Shown here piece after piece: positions 23,950-35,776 of a DNA stretch of 64,000 nucleotides (position 1 is the stretch's first letter; the number at the start of each line of letters is the position of its first letter). The position numbers and the translations under genes were made by a program. The notes beneath the pieces are model-generated. The model was not told the origin of the DNA. It saw nothing but the letters and a program-made list of their open reading frames with translations, and made no database searches. Location: the NCBI GenBank assembly GCA_018873245.2, contig JAEMBT020000001.1, positions 16,010,220-16,074,219 on the forward strand, read 5' to 3'. The stretch is from Archegozetes longisetosus (taxonomy: Eukaryota; Arthropoda; Arachnida; Sarcoptiformes; Trhypochthoniidae).

Positions 23950-26470
23950 ATTGAAAGCTTGCGTTATGCTTGATAGAGGAATAGTGACGTAGTAAAATCC
24001 CTGATTCGCAAGTTTTGCTGCAGCAAACCTCTCGCCAGAACTTGACTTGAAGAAAAGCACTGAAATGTTATACGAAAATACTGATGTGTTTAGGACTCTT
24101 TACTGGAAAATTTTAGTCGCACTTAGTTTAAAACTAATTAAAAACTAGTTAAATTGAATTTTAAAAAATGAATTATACCATTCGATAGTCAGAAACCTTT
24201 CTGAAGTACACCTAAAATTTTTCAGGTGTCACGCGAATCTACGATTTTTAATAAAAATTCAAAGTTCAAATGGCAGATTTTTCAGCCATAGTTCCACTAA
24301 AGAGTTAATAGGTATCTTTTTAACAAATTTAACCCTTATATTGATTTTGATATATCTATGAAAACATAAACATCATCAATAATGAAATCTAGGCCTTCTC
24401 GTAAAACTTATACATCTTAAAAGTATTCGTTTTTCACTTTAGCCATAATGATTCTCACCATTGAAGTGATTCCATCACCAGATCTCAGTTGTCAGGTTTG
24501 GACAAAAAATATCCATATCTGCGAGAATTGATGGCAAATCTGATTGTGTTCAAGACTCAGTTTTGATAACTTTGCTATCTTCTAAGCATTTAATGTTTTG
24601 CCAATCAATTTGATCTTCCTATGATATTGCAGAGATTTTATTTGAATTTGTTCTCTGCAGAGTTCGACAATTTAAACTTACACACAGTTTTAAAGAAAAT
24701 CAAAAGTTTATTTATGAAAAGAAAGGTTTATACAAATTAAAAGATTTGAGTATTGAAAAGTTTTTATTTTAAAATACACACTATTACTGTAAGTGTTGGT
24801 TACTTTCAGAAGAGTTTGGGAAGTGAAGAGTGACTGTTTTGTCACTCCTTATATATGGACAGAAAGTTGTTTACAAAAGTTAGTGGAATTTTCCATAAAT
24901 ATCAATGTTGGTCACTAACTGACCAACACGTATTCGATAATTGCCCTATTGCCCTATTTTTGATACTTTGATCCATTATTGGGGTCATCATCGCGACCGA
25001 CCCACAATGAATGATTATCTTCTCAGAACTCTTTGTGTCCTATTTATTTTCCTAAATATAGGCCATTGTGAGATCAAATCTTGGAAAACTGTATTTGATC
25101 TCACAATATCTCTGACAGATCGTTAGTTTAAAGTGTAACTTAAATGTTTGCAATTTGAAAAATTTTCTGGCTATTGATAAGATAATATAAGCCAAATATT
25201 GACTTAGATATGCAGAGCAATCAATTTATAGCTTCCACCTGAAAACCTTTAATAACGTTTTAATCTTAAAGGATATGATGGCAAAATTTGGTTTGAATAC
25301 GCTTCATTTGTTGACAGATAAACTTTAATCATTAAAACTCGTATAAATTACTCAGTTTAAAAACTAACCAAACATCTTTTAACTATAAAACAGCGTAATT
25401 TTGTTTTCGAAAATTATTTTATCAATTGCCACTACAGTCATCCTATTTGAGTGGTCCTGACGTTTTATGGAGGAATTTGAAAAATCACGTCTATTTGTCT
25501 AGTCCGGAAAATATTAATGAATTAAAGTTAAGTATTACGATTGAAATTAAGAAATAAGTATTGAAACTCTTAAAAAAGCTTCTGATTATATGGTGCGTCA
25601 TGTTTAACTGCGCCATGCCACGAATAATGGATACTTAAACATTTATCATGATTAAACATTATATGTCAATACCAGAGTGCGTATTTTTCGGGAGTTCCTG
25701 AACTCTTTAAAGTTCATAAAACTTTGGGAAACTTTTATAGATATAATTCCCATGCTTCATGCAATCAAAAAAGTATTATTGCATAGCATTGCACTAGAGA
25801 GAAATTACTTCAGTTGCAATAGTGACCAACATAGATCAAACTCATTTTTGTCAATCTTTTCCCACAAATTGAGTAAAAACTGAAAGGAATTTATGAAGAA
25901 ATAGCAAAAGTTTACGGTGATAGATTTCTAACTTTTTTTCAATGTCTATGCTAGTGTTTTGGTCAAAAATAAACACAAATAATTTGCAAGTCAAACACTT
26001 CTACATCATGGGGTTTAATTACTGAAGCTTCTACATGTGCCTATATAAAATAGCCAACAGATGAAAAATTAAAAATTCAATTTTAATGTGCAAAATTTTT
26101 ATATAACTATATTTTTGTATGGTGGACAACATTATTTAAGGCGACATTTTGACAGCGACATTTTGACGCGGAAGCCCCTTCATCTCTATAATCAAGTTCA
26201 CCATCAGAATCGTCTTCAACTTTAACAAAACGGAGCTACTGAAAACTAAATGAATTTTATTGATTTTAAAGATTTTCTATACAAACTGCGAACAAAAGTT
26301 TAACTTCTGTTTAACAATGAAATGGTGTCCTATTTTAATTGAAGGCACATTAATTTTATGCTCAGAGTCCGTTTTAGGCAATTAAAATTAGAGTTCATTG
26401 GATTACAGAGTCTAAGATAATTATATCTTGTTATTTATTTGTTGATTGATTGATTTATTTACTTATTTTC
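23950..26470. other. Spacer with no supported gene
   Basis: AT-rich. A short frame at 25006-25126 begins with a signal-peptide-like stretch (MNDYLLRTLCVLFIFLNIG) but ends after 39 residues and has no recognised partner exon. Two tandem copies of 'gcgacattttgac' occur at about 26141-26167. Confidence 0.4.
24794..24928. mobile_element. Possible short solo LTR
   Basis: 135 bp beginning TGTTGGT and ending ACCAACA (TG...CA with a 7-bp inverted repeat), with a TATA-like 'ttatatatgg' inside. No matching target duplication was found next to it, so the assignment is weak. A small MITE is an alternative. Confidence 0.25.
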
Positions 26471-26478
26471 AGCAATAA

Positions 26479-27756
26479 TTAAGTTAGTTTTACTATTAGT
26501 ATTATCATTGATATTATTATTGTTATTATTATTAATAATCGATTGTGGTGTCGTCTCAATGTAACTAAATATAATTTCTTAATTATTGAATTTGATATTA
26601 TTTTTGTACAAGAGAAGATAAAATCCATCAAATTTTTCAAAGAGCTAACAGAGCATAGTGCGAAAAGTCCTCCGACATAAGTCATATAATCTATGAATAG
26701 CATATTTGGTGTTTCTTCGTATAGAATCATTGGTTGATTTGAACTCCAAGATAAATACACTTCTAGCCAGAAGCTTTCGTTCAAAAAAGTTGAAAGTAAG
26801 TAAGATTTTAAAAAATCAACTTTGATACAACTTTGAGGGCAGAAAACCTTACACTTTTCTACACTTAGTCTGTTTTCGCAATCTTTTATTTGATGTTCCT
26901 TGTATCGAATACTGTAGTTTTTGAAACTTTGATCCAATTCCCTCACGATATTTTTGTAAATCCAAACAAAACATTTATGTCTTTCTTCACAAAAGTACCT
27001 GAAGCATTGTCGCATACAATCTAAAAATGAGGTTGAATTGAATGGAACCTTTATTATAATAACGACATTCAGAACTATAAGAAGTTCCCAATTTAGTTCT
27101 TATTATTTTAACAAATGAAATTAAACGTTTTCCTGATTTCCATATTAAGGATTTCGAAAATCTGTCTACATATGTGCCTTCACCAAAAATACATTGCATA
27201 TAAAGTGGTATACTTGTTATGTTCAAAAGATCGTAACCATAAAAAACGATTTTATTTATTGAAATCTTCATAAATGGTGCTTTACTTGACAATAGTTTCC
27301 CATCTTTCGGACCGATTATTTTAGGATTAAATACTAAACACTCGAACGATCCAGAGGGGGACAAATGAAATTCAGTTTTAATGAAATCATTAGATTTATT
27401 ATATTTAGTAATATTCCGAATAGTCAATTCGTAAAATTGCACATAAATTCCACATTCAATAAACTTTTTCAAACGAGAAGTTTTCGTTATCTCTTCTTTT
27501 GAGTGTAAACCAGAATTTGAATGATTTATATGTGAGTGATCCTGTCATCATTCAGATTAAACTCAGATATATATTTAGAATTAATGCAAATTTTTATGAG
27601 TGGCAGTTCTACTGATTCGTGAATGGGATTCAGTATTTTGATTTCAAAAAATCTGCCGTGGTTGAGATTAGTTGGAACGTAAAAAAAATTAATGATATCG
27701 CGATAAATAACACCTAAAATAAACGATTTAAATTTTACATGAAAATAATAAATCAT
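26479..27756 (-). pseudogene. DEG/ENaC-like channel unit Z (two or three frameshifts)
   Basis: Read on the minus strand from an ATG at 27756. N-terminal membrane segment and 'LPLIKICINSKY' (27756-27526). Ectodomain (27472-26987) with 'TKLGTSYSSECRYYNKG', where relatives have LPPPY-x-T-x-C. Cysteine-rich third part with 'CKVFCPQSCIKVDF' (27015-26820). Pore helix 'DYMTYVGGLFALCSVSSLK' (about 26700-26640), where the usual L-W is replaced by AL-C. A final hydrophobic run follows. Adjacent pieces overlap or abut in different frames, so single-base shifts explain the breaks better than introns. The start lies only 57 bp after the stop of unit Y. The known family forms trimeric sodium channels with two membrane passes per subunit. 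Confidence 0.7.
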
Positions 27757-27813
27757 GTCAATCTTAACTTAACCTTAACTTTTAAGAAAAAATGTTTAAT
27801 CAGTTTACACGTG

Positions 27814-29074
27814 TTAATCGATTTGACATGATTTGACATGATTAGACAGAATGTTCATAAATTCCAGTTGAAATATTTTTTCGATTATATTTATCAAAAT
27901 GATTTGTAAGTCATAAACAGATAGGTTATTCCATAACCCAAGTAACCCTCCGATAGAAACAATAAAGTACATAAATGTCATCAACTCTTTACTGACATAA
28001 GTGATATATTTGTCTCCAAACGTTTCAATAGAGTTTTGAGTGTTTTCTACGATTCTGAAAAACGATTCCTCACAAGGAACAAGACATTTATCTTTACACT
28101 CTTTCTCATCAATTATATTGGAATGTGATCGATCACAAAAAGTTGAATTCAAAGTAATTCCATCGAACAAATTTATACTAGATTTCGGAACGCAGTTCAT
28201 TTTATGAATGAATTGATTTATTATGCAGTCATTAATACAATGTCAACGACTTATATATTTTCTATCAGTTTTATAATCAAAACAATTAGTGTCGTACGGA
28301 GGTGGTAATCGTTCAAATTTTGTTAAAGAATATGTAAAGTGATAATGTTTATTATTTAATAAATTTGATTCTGCAAACGCAAAAGAAGTCAATTGATTTT
28401 GATCGTGAATATATAGATTTATTTGTTTGTAAGTAAATATTTGAGCAAAGATTTTATAATTATGTGAATCTTGATTAGTTCACCATTATTATTAGGTTTC
28501 GTTAAATTACTGAAAAATGTATAGCATTGACCTAAATCTGATTTACTCACTAATATATCCTTTCTATCGATGCAATCGTTCGATTCTTGTTCTTTATCAT
28601 CTACAAGACATCTCATACTAAGAGGTACATAATTCTTGATAAGCAAATATTTTGAAACGTTCTTTTCTCTTATTATCCTTTCATTTAAACGTTTCAATAA
28701 TTTTGTGTTAAGACTCATGTCTATTACAGGACATCGAGGATATGAACCATTAATATTGTATAAATTTGTGTAATTTTTGATTGAGTTGTGATATGGGCGA
28801 TCCACATAAAATGTATATAAATTAAAACCATTTTGAATGCAGAGTGAAATTGAAGAAAAGTTTTTAGTTTTTAATGAACTCTTTATATTTCTATAATAAT
28901 CTATTTTCCCGTGAACTATCGATTTAAATGCTTTGTATTCTTGAATTAATTCAACGAACTGATAAGTAAAGCAACATAAGCTTACTGCCAATATTGTTAC
29001 TTTAAAATTAAATCTCTTTAAGTAACCAATTAATGACACGATTCTTAAAATATGTAATATAAATGTGTTGGAAA
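27814..29074 (-). pseudogene. DEG/ENaC-like channel unit Y, fused in frame to unit X
   Basis: The unit starts inside a 288-residue open frame (29285-28419) that opens with the pore helix of unit X. First transmembrane segment: about residues 93-112 of that frame. Ectodomain with 'GQCYTFFSN' follows. After a frame change near 28480 come 'LYIHDQNQL', 'FERLPPPYDTNCFDYKT' (about 28330-28270), a TGA stop at 28243-28245, then 'CKDKCLVPCEESFF'. The pore helix is 'FIVSIGGLLGLWNNLSVYDL' (about 27980-27910), and the unit ends at 27814. No methionine lies between residues 33 and 190 of the open frame, so Y has no start of its own. One frameshift and one stop argue for a pseudogene, unless they are sequence errors. 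Confidence 0.7.
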
Positions 29075-30421
29075 AAAGATCGATTCTAATAAATGAAATT
29101 AATAAAAGGATCAGTTTCTTTAACAAATTGAAAGAGACTTGAAAGATTTCTTTTAAATCAATAGTGGACACTCCTAACCACAACGACATAATACTTCCGA
29201 TGCTAGCTAAGTAAGAAATAAATGAATATTTAGCATTTGCTGAATACTCATAAATTGGAGAATTTTGAGCTCTTAATTGAAACAAGATTGGATTCTCCGT
29301 ATAAAAATGAAAACCTTCGTAACCTTAATTTCATAATAGTCTTCATAGCAATCCCTTTTACAATTCTTCTTACATTCGTTAAAATTTCGTGATTCGATTA
29401 ATTTATCACAAATTTTTGCGTTTATAATATTCGCATTTACTTGACATTACTTATCAAGACATCATTTCTAATCACAGGATTCATAAAACAACCATTGACC
29501 AAGATTTATTTGTTTAAAGAACAAAATTCTATGCAGCTTTGATAAGAATAATAATATTTTTCCATATCATAATTGTAACAGTCTGTTTCATAAGGCCATT
29601 CAAGAGACTTGTATATTATTTTATTGAATCCTATCTCTAACGCCAGCACATTTTGATAACCGTCTAAAAAATTTGGATATAAAAGTGATTTATTCCGAGA
29701 ATGGACTCCAATAGAAAGGAGATAATCTGTAATATGGTAATTTCCTACAATATCATCATAATTATCATTATTTATTTGAAATATAAAATAATCTTCTTTA
29801 GATAATTGAACATTTTATATTCTTTTCTAATATATTTTTCTTTGAATTTAAAATATGAAAAACATTTTCCAAAATAATTGGATTCGCCAAAAGTTTCTAC
29901 CAAATTGTCTATTTCTAAGCAATCAATTAACTTTCGATTTGGACCATAAACCAATTCACACTTAATCGATTCGTTCAAATGCAATGTTCTTTCAAATAAT
30001 ATTTTTAGAGTTGTATTAATTGTGTTCCTATTAGTGATTTCATTCACTAAGTTATTATAAATAAGTCTTATTTATGGTAATTTTGATTACAATATACAAG
30101 GTAAGATCTGTTCAAATTTTGTAGAGAAAATTTTAAACTTGTTAAAGAACAGTTTTTAAATTGTTCTTCAAGAGATGAAAATTTTGGAAGAATGTCAGGA
30201 TAAAGTCTTCGAAGCTGAGTTTTACTAATAAACGAATTTCTTTTCGTGCATAATATGATCGAAGGCAAAGGTTGTAGTTTATCATAATTAATATCAATTT
30301 TGATACCATATGGATATGAAAAGTAGTCAAATGATAAATGAATGATTTGCATAGACATTGCGATTAAACATAAAGTTTTAAGAATGTTGCGAATTCTTAT
30401 CAAACTAAACATGATTTTCAA
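29075..30421 (-). pseudogene. DEG/ENaC-like channel unit X (frameshifted)
   Basis: Read on the minus strand from the ATG at 30421. First membrane segment and 'YPYGIKIDINYDKLQPL' (30421-30068). Ectodomain 'GKCFSYFKF' (30047-29772). Then a frame without a start codon, with 'EWPYETDCYNYDMEKYYYS' (about 29790-29510), equivalent to the LPPPY-x-T-x-C stretch. Then 'CKKNCKRDCYEDYYEIKV' (about 29390-29310). Pore helix 'YLASIGSIMSLWLGVSTIDL' (about 29230-29150). Frame changes lie near 30060, 29800, 29500 and 29315, with no splice sites able to bridge them. Domain order and length (about 1.35 kb) are normal for a compact DEG/ENaC. Beyond the pore helix the frame runs straight on into unit Y. Confidence 0.7.
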
Positions 30422-30669
30422 CTTAAGTGAAAACTTTCCCTCATCCCCTGTACAGAACTATTTCATTTCTGATAAAATGTCGTCAATCCTTTTTCACTCA
30501 AAGTTAAACCTAGAATTCTTAACTTACTTAACATTCAATTTTTATTGGATAACTTTTTAATGAGATCTAAACTTTTTTATTAAGAAACTTTTATCACGAG
30601 CAAAAACTCATTGAGAAAATTTTGAAGTCACTCTGATCGCAATGCAGTAGATCTACTCATGAGTGTAAA

Positions 30670-31342
30670 TAATGCTGCGCGTTTTTAGACTTTGGACTTT
30701 AGACTTGGACTTTAGACTATTTCTAAAGTTTAGAAAAAATTTTAGACCATGCCTAAAGTCTAAGTCTAAAGTCTAAAAGTTTTCTAAAGGTCTAAGTCTG
30801 AAGTCTTAAACTATTTTAGACTTTTAGATCTCAACAAAAAAAGATTTTAAAGTAACAACTTTCTGAGAAATTTAATATATTGAATTGTCATATAAAATCA
30901 AAAGATAGTATCTTTTATTTATTTGACACGATGTTTTCAACTTTTTATTACAATAGTTCAATGATTGGGTCATAGAGACCATTTTAAACTTATTGTAGTT
31001 ATCAATAAGTTATAACTTGAAAAGAACTTCAAAATAGATTCAGAGGATGAAGCTGCAGTTTGAGAAAGTGATGAGTGTTGAAAAATCTCAAAGAAAGTCA
31101 TGCAAATGGGGTCATTTTGAAAAAGAATAGAATGTAAGTTTTGTTCTAAAGATTTCAGTGAAAAAACAGGAATCGATTCCCTTCGATATCATTAAAAATC
31201 ACAAATTATTAGAATTTGTTGGGTCTAAAAGTCTAATCTAAGTCTAAAGCTTTAAATTAAGTCTAAAGTCTAAACAAAATTTTAGACTTGAAGTCTAAAG
31301 TCTAGAGCTTTAGACGCCAAATCTAGACTTTGCGCAGCATTA
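30670..31342 (+). mobile_element. Non-autonomous hAT element with BED-finger remnant
   Basis: The ends are TAATGCTGCGC (30670-30680) and GCGCAGCATTA (31332-31342), flanked by AGTGTAA on both sides (30662-30668 and 31343-31349). This fits an ~8-bp hAT target duplication with one mismatch. Both ends carry dense arrays of 'agtctaaagtcta' words (about 30685-30830 and 31225-31330). The middle encodes, in two frames, 'WGHFEKE' then 'ECKFCSKDFSEKTG' and 'LRYH' (about 31105-31190), a BED zinc finger broken by a frameshift. The rest of the transposase is deleted. Confidence 0.8.
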
Positions 31343-31423
31343 AGTGTAACCTATGATATTTTTGTACTTATAATTAATATTTGACGTTTTATAAATGATA
31401 ATAAATACCTATTTATAAATTAC

Positions 31424-31811
31424 GGTGACCAAGTCCTATAGAGACCAAATCTGGACAAAATATATCGAAGAGTCCCCCTTAGAGTTTTAAAATCTATTTA
31501 CAATACTCAATAAACATAAGGGGCAAAAAAATTTCAATCATGGAATTAATTATACTTCTTCCGTGACTTTGCATCATTTAGTAGTTTGAGTTATCTATAA
31601 CATTATTGTAAAGTTCTGAACAAGAAATTAAAGGCGAGCAATTTCAATAGATTAAAATACGTTAGATTAGAATCAATATATATTGGATTACTAATCAGAT
31701 AAAGCACTTGTGGTAGAAATGTATATTTATTCTGCTCAAAACTGGATAAAATGCATCCAGATTGGGGTTCCCTCTGGACTAGTTAACCTGAAATCTGGAC
31801 GCTTGGTCACC
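31424..31811. mobile_element. MITE with GGTGACCAAG termini
   Basis: Left end GGTGACCAAG (31424) and right end CTTGGTCACC (to 31811) are perfect 10-bp inverted repeats, with further similarity inside ('ccaaatctgga' against 'gaaatctggacgc'). The interior is ~370 bp with no coding. Similar GGTGACCAA ends are known from hAT-type non-autonomous elements. Confidence 0.6.
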
Positions 31812-32159
31812 CTATTGTGAATGTACTTTAAATCGATATATGAATAAATTTATTCTTTGAAATTAAGCCTTGTTGAGAGAGAAGTAAATTAAATAGTATT
31901 TGAACAGTCGTTTTGCGGTAGAATGTAAACTAATTATTCCTTTATTTAAGCTTTTTTTGTACAAGCACTATATTACGATGTTTTTTAATTAAAATTGATG
32001 TAAAATAAATAATATTTGAATATTAAGTAATATTTAATATTCGTCTCATAAGAATAATTAATTTTTGTGTTAATATGCAATCTAAATGCAAAAGTCATGA
32101 TGAAAAAGTTTAATTGACTAATAAAATTTATTGATTCTTAATGAAAAGTTGTGATGTCA

Positions 32160-32690
32160 TACACTGGCTCATAATATCGTACTATCGGCAAAAAGAAAAT
32201 GGTTAAACCTGGCGCTAAATATTAAGGGATCAGGAATGGGCTGTAGATAATATTGCATACTTTGGTAGTGATTCTAAACAGATTGCAATAATCGATGAAA
32301 GTACCCGCTCTTTTTCTTTTGGCATTTATTCGTTATCTCCTATAATCAAGGATTTGTTCAACAATACAAACATGATTTCTGTTTCAGTTCCCAATCAATT
32401 AGTTGGTTAGAAATAGCCATAGATAAATGGCTTAAAGGGGCCAAATCTATTGGTTGTGGTAATGGAGATAATTCAATCACTTTGGATTTTGAATATTCAA
32501 TCGTTTTTTATATATTTTAGTGAATCTTTACCTAAAGTAAACAAAAATAGGTTTAACTATCATATGAAAGATAATAAATTCATTGTACTCTATGAATTTT
32601 TGCACAAAGTCAATAAAAAGAGAATTTACGAACAGAATTTGAAGAATAATGAATGCGAAAACCTCTGGAAAGAGTACATAAGTTAGAAAA
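32160..32690 (+). pseudogene. Unrecognised broken reading frame
   Basis: Two plus-strand pieces in one frame, separated by stops, have protein-like composition: 'IIDESTRSFSFGIYSLSPII' (about 32290-32350) and 32450-32686, rich in lysine and asparagine. I do not recognise the family. It may be a transposon or gene relic; chance cannot be excluded. Confidence 0.2.
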
Positions 32691-33342
32691 GTGGTCATTA
32701 AGTTGTAGAATAGTTTTTATGAAGCGAAGAGACTTATATCCAAAGCATCTTATGCTATGCCGTTTCGGTTCGAGCTCCATAACCTAAACGCATAACCAGG
32801 GACTAAAAATACCTACAAATCATAAGTTCAGAAATCAATATTTACTATATTTTCAATAATATCAGCTTTTATTTGATTATAATCTTTCGTTTTAAAAAAT
32901 ATATGAAAAAGAATTCAGATATAAAGGAATAAAAACTACAATAATAGATTAGTTTATGGTATAAAATAAAATTGGCTGTGCTTTTCGTATGTTTTGCACA
33001 ATTTGTCTCAAATAACAGTAATATTAACATTAATAAAATTTTAATATTTTTAAGGATTATCACACAAAAATCTATAAAATTCACAATTATTTTCAATACT
33101 TTTCTACATTCATTACAATGTTTATAAATGAGGTCTTGACTACAAGGCCTCCACCCAAAGACTCTTTTAATCAGTTTTTATCCTGACTTTTTAACTACAA
33201 AATAGGTCTCATGATCTGTAAAAAGAAACTTGAAATAAAATATGATCTGTATTTAATATAATATCTCATCAAACAATGCAAACGTCTAAATTATCAATAA
33301 AGTTGTACAAACTTTACATGGAATATAAGCCATTATTAAAGA

Positions 33343-33976
33343 TTAAAGAAGGATAATATTTTTGGGGCCAGCTGATTTAGGTTTCACTGGATAGATCTCA
33401 ACTTCCTGAGTCGAAATATATATACAACTTACTGTCTATCTCATTCCGTTTCCGAGTTATAAGCTCCAAAAGGTTTGGTACGGTAGTTACAAATTCAGGG
33501 TTAATAATTGAATACTGTTGTCAGTGCAAAAATGGCCTCAGAACTGTTGGGTGCTGTGCACATATAATGACAGTTCTGTGGTATCTCGGATATGGCAGGT
33601 ATCTACCCGAGATTAATTCACCAGGTAGGCAATTTGATGATTTTTTCAAACATTCTGTCTATCCGGATAGTACTGATACAGATTAGTTATTTTTTATTAT
33701 TTTATTTATAGTTTTTATTTTAGTTTTATGCTCACTTCGGGTTTACCTCCACGTGGTAGGGAGTGGGCAACACAAAATTTATATTTTTGTGGCTAAAACC
33801 CGAAAATCGATTTTTAACATAAGGTGGTTTTTCCTTCATAACTCAAAAATATTGATTTTGGTAAAAAGTGCTTAGAGACTTTTGTGTTAAGTATTAAAAG
33901 ACCTTTCAAATGATATGCCACTCATCGAAATCGGACTGGGCCCAGACATCCATAGAAAAATATTATCCTTCTTTAA
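33343..33976 (+). mobile_element. TTAA-flanked element encoding a SWIM-like zinc finger tail
   Basis: Perfect 21-bp inverted ends, each beginning TTAA followed by AGAAGGATAATATTTTT, lie at 33343-33363 and 33956-33976. The TTAA could be the target duplication (piggyBac and Kolobok superfamilies both use TTAA). Inside, the plus strand from about 33511 to 33687 encodes an intact C-terminal protein piece with C-x-C, then 'GLRTVGCCAHIMTVLWYLGY' and 'GRYLPEINSP', and a stop. This is a SWIM-like C-x-C...C-x-H finger that I recall from transposase C-termini in many animal genomes. The rest of the transposase is missing, so this is a deletion derivative. Confidence 0.65.
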
Positions 33977-34169
33977 CAACTTTTTTGAAAGAAAGATAAA
34001 CTCATCTAAAACCCTAAAATTTATAACTACCTAAGCATCTTTGTCCAGAGAAATATCGAGATAAACAAATAAAATTTTTCTACGTGTATTTCATCGCGTA
34101 TACACATCTAGAAGCAATTAGTTTCTTCTGAATATTATGTATGCATTCGAAAGTTTTCTGATAACCTCC

Positions 34170-34171
<2 letters not shown>

Positions 34172-34238
<67 letters not shown>
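34172..34238. repeat. (GA)n microsatellite
   Basis: About 33 perfect GA units. Confidence 0.97.
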
Positions 34239-34240
<2 letters not shown>

Positions 34241-35776
34241 TTCGGTCGATAGTGACTCATCTTCTGATATTTTATTGCATATGATACGGTTTCTATTTAA
34301 ACAGAAAATCTGATAACATAATCTGAACCCTAAACAGAGATTTTGATTTTGGAGCTATTCACTTTAGAACAAACAGAAAATATTGTTTGTAAACATGTTT
34401 CTCAAACAGCTAATTATATTTTACTTTGTTTGTCTGTTGATTGATCAAACTAAAACCAAAAAACTTCCAAGTAAGTATTAATCGATATTCAATTTTTTAT
34501 ACAGGATAATAGCAATTTTCACACATTTTTAGACTTTAATAAAGGTTTAGATTTGAATCGAGTTTCAAAAATTGACTAAATTTTTCTGAATTAAGACTTA
34601 TTTAAGTAAATTCAGGCAGAAAAGAGTATTTTTAGATATTTAAGTGTTGATTATGTATTAGGCTTATAAGATTTCTTTGTTTATCGTTATTTAAGATTTG
34701 AAGAAATTTAAACTTTATCTCTTTTAGTAAAAAGTTCATAAAGTATATTCAGTTTATCTTAAGCTACATTTTGTTACTATATTTTTTTAATAATCAGTTG
34801 TTATTTATCAATTTCACGAACATTTTTGCTTGATTCTAATGTGTTTATTCAGTGTGTTTGGTATGTTATTTTATGGCTTTAATTACTAAAATAGTTGAAA
34901 GTTATCATGACACAGACTTCAAAATTTGAAGAATTTATTTAAGAACTAAAGTAACTTCAAGTCCATTTAACACTATTTCACACTTTGTTTCACATGGTAT
35001 TGTGTAGTCTAATTCGGTTTAAAAAGGTTTAAATACGATATGAAGTTAGTTTAGTTTCTAATTAAAAGAAAGTGTAGACCGGTTCCGGCAATGCAAGATC
35101 TGTCGCAAGATAACAATTTATGGGAAAATATTGTAGAAAATAATAGTTAGAGAAAGCGTCAAAACATATAAATGATTGCGAATATGTCTAGATTTGTAGT
35201 GGTGTTGGGTAACACTAATTCTACACAACTAACTTTTGTAAGATAACTTCCCGGTTCCTCTATTAATTCAACAGAATAACAGTGATAACAGAGTACAAAA
35301 ACACTCAAATTGATTGCAGTATCTCTTAGAAACACTGTTGTCGTACAAGCTACCTCTACAATAGCTGTCGTTGCAATTACACCTAAACCTCGATTATATC
35401 AACCTATTTCAAAAATAATAATAATTCTTATATTAGTAAGATTTCATTTAATTTCAATAAATACGAAGCTTAAGTTTTAGATCAGTTAAAATGTGGTTTG
35501 AATGAAATCAAAAAACTTGTGATGCACGCGTAGATTCATTTAGTAATTACATGGTAAATAAGCCGTATTTATTGACATTGGTAATCTATAACGAAATATT
35601 AAAGATACGCATGACAGATGTCAGGTCGTATGTGGTATATGTGGCCCATGATTCGTCTCAAATGTTATGTTTGTCGTGAAAACAATAGGCGTTTAAGTGC
35701 CGACCGAAACAAACAGTTGCGTAAAACAACTAAATGTATTTTGAACAATTAAATTAAACTAAAATTGAACCTTACA

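Noticed and set aside
25006-25126. Signal-peptide-like short frame
   Set aside because: Only 39 residues, no partner exon and no duplicated copy; too weak to call a gene.
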